Source: Streptomyces acidicola (GTDB lineage Bacteria > Actinomycetota > Actinomycetes > Streptomycetales > Streptomycetaceae). Taken from it: 64,000 bases of DNA. Both the position numbers and the translations under genes were made by a program. The notes under the pieces are model-generated. The model did no database searches. It was not told where the DNA came from and saw only the letters and a program-made list of their open reading frames with translations. Below, in pieces: positions 61,313 through 64,000 of this stretch; the stretch's first letter is position 1; each line of letters begins with the position of its first letter. Location of the stretch: NCBI RefSeq assembly GCF_009377235.1, contig NZ_VMNX01000013.1, positions 1 through 64,000 of the forward strand, given 5' to 3'.

Positions 61313-62770
61313 GTGACCTCTCTCTCCGAACCCGAACTTGCGCTCGGCGCCGTGACTGCCGTCATCGCTGTCGTCGCACTGCTGCTGGCGCTCTTGTGCC
61401 GCAAACACGTGCGACGCGGCAGGAAAATGGAAGCGGCTCTGAAGAGCTCCGAGGCACGCGTGCTCGGCATGGAAACCGCCGCGAAGAGCGCTGAGGCGCG
61501 CGTGCAATCCGCCGAGGCGGGCAGGCTCGGCGCCGAATCGCGTGCGGATGACGCGGAAGCCCGCGCGGGGATGTTCCGCGACGAGGTGAGTCATCTCGTC
61601 TCCGTTCGGCTTCCGGCCCTCGCGCTTCATCTGATCAGCTCTCACCATCCCGTTCCTGGGCTGCTGCACGAGGATGCGGCGGAGCCCAAGGATGTGGAAC
61701 TCCTCGACTCCGTACTCGCGTTGGTTTCGGGGATTGCCCTGAAGGAACGTCGCCGGGTGGACGCTGCCGCCCGGGCCGCCCTGCGCGGCGCGAGCCAGGA
61801 CTCGCAGGCTCTGTCCTACCGTCTGCAGACGGAGCTTGACGCCCTGCAGAAGGAGTTCACCGGGTCTCGGAGTCTGACGCACAAGGTGCTCACCGCCGAC
61901 CACCTCAATGAGCAGAACCTGCGGCTCATCCAGCGGACGGCCATCGTGTGCGGGGCGTGGCCGGGGCACGTTCGCAAGGACACCTACGTGACCGAGATCG
62001 TCACGGGTGCCTCTTCCCGGCTGCGGGGCTTCGAGCGTGTCAAGATCAACTCTCGACTCGGAGCCACCGACGTCGGGATTGTCGGGCGTGCCGCCGAACC
62101 CGTCGCTGTGGCCTGCACGGAACTCATGGCCAACGCACTGGAGCACTCCCGTGACGACCTCGCGGTGGATGTCAGCCTGGTCAAGACCGGAAACGGCAGC
62201 GTCTGCATCACGGTCGATGACGCGGGCAAGGGCATGACCCCGGAAGCAGTCGCCCGGGGTGCCCGCCTGATATCGGCCGAACAGCATGAAGTGATGCTCA
62301 CCGAACTCGGTGACCCGCCCTCCCAGGGTTTCGCCGCCATCGGCCGCCTCGTCGCCGATCATGGTTTCCATGTATCCATCGATAACCCGTCTCCCTATGG
62401 CGGGGTGCGCGCTGTGGTGACCATCCCCCCGAACCTCCTGACCTCGATCGACGAGGAAGCCGCGCCGCCTTCTGTGATGGCGCCCCTGCCCGTCATGGCG
62501 CCCAGGGCCGACATTCGGCCCGCCTCGGCCGCCGATGACGCCCCAGCCGCCGATGACGCGGCGGGCGCCTCGCGCCCGCGCACTCCCGCGCCGGGCACGG
62601 CGGCAGAACTGCCGCAGCGTCGCCGCCGGGTGCACGCCGCGCCGACCGGCGAAGTCACCGCTCCCACACACCGCGCCCCGGATCCGGAGCGGTCCCGCGA
62701 CGCCTGGAGTGACTTCCAGAAGGGCCTCGAAAGCGGCCAGAACGGTACTGATTTGGAGGAAACGCAGTGA
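61313..62770 (+). CDS. Conservon sensor kinase-like protein CvnA
   Basis: The 485-residue protein has an N-terminal transmembrane helix (VTAVIAVVALLLALLC), a coiled-coil (SSEARVLGMETAAKSAEAR) and an HATPase_c domain (about 255-390, N-box ELMANALEHS, G-box DDAGKGMTP), then a Pro/Ala-rich tail. A phospho-acceptor His of the usual HisKA type is not obvious. In the four-gene conservon it works with CvnB-D in a membrane-bound complex. The start is the GTG at 61313; it overlaps cvnB (GTGA). Confidence 0.88.
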   Translation: MTSLSEPELALGAVTAVIAVVALLLALLCRKHVRRGRKMEAALKSSEARVLGMETAAKSAEARVQSAEAGRLGAESRADDAEARAGMFRDEVSHLVSVRLPALALHLISSHHPVPGLLHEDAAEPKDVELLDSVLALVSGIALKERRRVDAAARAALRGASQDSQALSYRLQTELDALQKEFTGSRSLTHKVLTADHLNEQNLRLIQRTAIVCGAWPGHVRKDTYVTEIVTGASSRLRGFERVKINSRLGATDVGIVGRAAEPVAVACTELMANALEHSRDDLAVDVSLVKTGNGSVCITVDDAGKGMTPEAVARGARLISAEQHEVMLTELGDPPSQGFAAIGRLVADHGFHVSIDNPSPYGGVRAVVTIPPNLLTSIDEEAAPPSVMAPLPVMAPRADIRPASAADDAPAADDAAGASRPRTPAPGTAAELPQRRRRVHAAPTGEVTAPTHRAPDPERSRDAWSDFQKGLESGQNGTDLEETQ

Positions 62771-63186
62771 CCACGCCCGACCGTGACAACGAGACTTGGT
62801 ACTTGGCTCCCATCACCGAGATCCCAGGTGTCCGCCATGCCCTGATCATGACCCTCGACGGGATGGTCCAGGCCAGGTCCGAGGACCTCCCGAAGGACGC
62901 GGCGGACGGTATAGCCGCGATGACCTCCTCCCTGCACGCCGCTTCTCGCGCTGCTTCCATCCCGGCGCTGGAGGCCCCGGCGGACAGCCCCATTGAGACC
63001 GTCACGGTGAAGATGGAGGCAGGCACGTACATGGTGATGCCGGCCGGTGCCAACACCCTGATCGCGGCCGCGGGTGATGACTCGATGCCCATGGGGGTGG
63101 TCGCCCACACCATGGCCCGCCAGGCGATGAAGCTCGGGGAGCAGTTCATGTCCGTCTCCGCGCGTGTCAACGACGGCGCGTCATGA
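62767..63186 (+). CDS. Conservon roadblock/LC7-family protein CvnB
   Basis: A 139-residue Roadblock/LC7 protein (EIPGVRHALIMTLDGMVQAR, SRAASIPALEAPADSPIETV, GVVAHTMARQAMKLGE). It is a putative GTPase-modulator partner of CvnD. GTG start overlaps cvnA and its stop overlaps cvnC. Confidence 0.9.
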   Translation: MTTPDRDNETWYLAPITEIPGVRHALIMTLDGMVQARSEDLPKDAADGIAAMTSSLHAASRAASIPALEAPADSPIETVTVKMEAGTYMVMPAGANTLIAAAGDDSMPMGVVAHTMARQAMKLGEQFMSVSARVNDGAS

Positions 63187-63563
63187 GCCGCGACAAGCAT
63201 CAGCGGCGGCTGCTCCCGGCGTATCTGGCGACCGGCAGCGGCACCGCTGCGTTGCCCAGCACTCTCGATACGCTGACGGCCCTGCGTGCCAGTGGCCGTC
63301 CGCTCGCGTCGTACCACACACCGGTGCACCGGCGCGTCGTCGAGCTGGTGACCGACGGTTCCCTCACCGCGGTCGAGATAGCCGGCTATCTCTCCCTCCC
63401 CGTCAGTGTCTGCCTGATGCTCGCCGAGCAACTCGTCAGTGACGGCCTGTTAAACGCCAGCGTGCCCACCCCGGATGCTCTCGCCCCCTCGCGCGCCGGC
63501 AGGCCGTCGAGGCAACTCATGGAAGAGGTGCTGAGTGGACTCCAAGCCCTCCGTGTCGCCTGA
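63183..63563 (+). CDS. Conservon DUF742 protein CvnC
   Basis: A 126-residue DUF742 protein with LLPAYLATGSGTAALPSTLD, the helix-turn-helix-like region VELVTDGSLTAVEIAGYLSL and LAEQLVSDGLLNASV. It sits between CvnB and CvnD in the conservon. Confidence 0.9.
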   Translation: MSRDKHQRRLLPAYLATGSGTAALPSTLDTLTALRASGRPLASYHTPVHRRVVELVTDGSLTAVEIAGYLSLPVSVCLMLAEQLVSDGLLNASVPTPDALAPSRAGRPSRQLMEEVLSGLQALRVA

Positions 63564-64000
63564 CCCGCGTCCCGCGTACCTGCCCGAGAGGGAACACCAG
63601 AGGGTCAAGATCCTTGTCGCCGGTCCCATGGGCGTGGGCAAGACGACCGCGATCAAGACGCTGTCACAGATCCCCACGCTGCACACCGAAGAAGTCATGA
63701 CGGACGCGGCGGTCGGGACCGACGATCTCAGCCTCGCGGGCCTGCGGGACAAGAAGACCACCACGGTCGGCATCGACTTCGGCCGGCTGACCCTCCCGGG
63801 CGACCGGATCGTCCTGTATCTGCACGGAACTCCGGGGCAGCGCCGGTTCCTTCCCCTGTGGGAGGGGATCGCTTACGGGGCTCTCGGTGCGCTTGTCCTG
63901 GCCGACACCCGGCGCCTGGACGAGTCCTTCGAGGTGATGGATCTCATCGAGGAGCGCGGTTTGCCGTACGCCGTGGCGGTCAATATCTTCCCTGACTCGC
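63535..64000 (+). CDS. Conservon GTP-binding protein CvnD, C-terminus beyond the window
   Basis: A small Ras-like GTPase starting at GTG 63535 (overlap of 29 bp with cvnC). It has the Walker A AGPMGVGKTTAIKTLSQ, the G2-like TTTVGIDFGRL, and G3 LHGTPGQRRFLPLW. The open frame continues past 64000; about 155 residues are visible. It acts as a GTP switch for the conservon. Confidence 0.92.
   Translation, partial: MDSKPSVSPDPRPAYLPEREHQRVKILVAGPMGVGKTTAIKTLSQIPTLHTEEVMTDAAVGTDDLSLAGLRDKKTTTVGIDFGRLTLPGDRIVLYLHGTPGQRRFLPLWEGIAYGALGALVLADTRRLDESFEVMDLIEERGLPYAVAVNIFPDS

Noticed and set aside
61313..64000. Two-component system (CvnA as a standard histidine kinase with a response regulator)
   Set aside because: No response regulator follows; the order CvnA-B-C-D with Roadblock, DUF742 and GTPase identifies a conservon.

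Overview
The window is from a high-GC actinomycete, almost certainly a Streptomyces. Third codon positions are G/C-rich. There is a complete gas-vesicle operon in the Streptomyces order gvpO-A-F-G-Y-Z-J-L-S-K, a conservon (cvn) operon, an ANTAR/SigB-type stress module, an HPII-type catalase and a GH9 cellulase. No rRNA, tRNA, CRISPR array or intact insertion sequence was found.

Layout. 1-6 kb: end of a secreted repeat protein, a GAF-ANTAR regulator, a PAS-GAF sensor, a SigB-family sigma factor and a ThDP enzyme. 5.9-7.5 kb: a decay zone with remnants of a GH35 beta-galactosidase, a cation P-type ATPase and an internally deleted quinone-oxidoreductase-like gene. 7.5-19.8 kb: a catabolic-looking island (riboflavin kinase, D-2-hydroxyacid dehydrogenase, APC permease, AcoR-like regulator, aldehyde dehydrogenase, luciferase-like monooxygenase, fumarylacetoacetase-family hydrolase, flavin reductase, class III aminotransferase, SDR). 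20-23 kb: a truncated MFS gene, a second SDR and a degenerate ORF. 23-37 kb: an acyltransferase fusion, PfpI/catalase pair, cellulase, Vms1-like protein, ABC-F ATPase, PAP2-lipid kinase fusion and a methyltransferase. 37.4-43 kb: gas-vesicle operon. 43-53 kb: transketolase, NDH-2-like flavoprotein, enolase-superfamily enzyme and other metabolic or membrane genes. 53.6-58.7 kb: four overlapping or abutting peptidase genes. 61.3-64 kb: a conservon cut by the window edge.

The most interesting feature is the 7.5-19.8 kb island. Its regulator has the layout of a sigma-54 enhancer-binding protein (GAF, AAA+, Fis helix-turn-helix) but lacks the GAFTGA loop, and Streptomyces have no sigma-54. Each of the six promoter-sized gaps in the island holds a 17-bp dyad of the form TGTSYCA-N3-TGGNNCA, and the divergent gap holds two, so there are seven dyads. 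Each is followed after 21-22 nt by a -10-like hexamer with A at position 2 and T at position 6. The short gaps inside predicted operons hold none. This predicts a regulon activated from the class II position (dyad centre near -43) at ordinary sigma-70-type promoters. The encoded enzymes suggest uptake and oxidation of an unknown amine, amino-acid-like or heterocyclic compound by a reduced-flavin-dependent monooxygenase, with FMN supplied by a dedicated kinase.

A second strong observation is a 175-bp MITE-like element (IS630-type, TA duplication) inserted in frame in the signal-peptide region of a secreted CocE-type peptidase (53181-53359).
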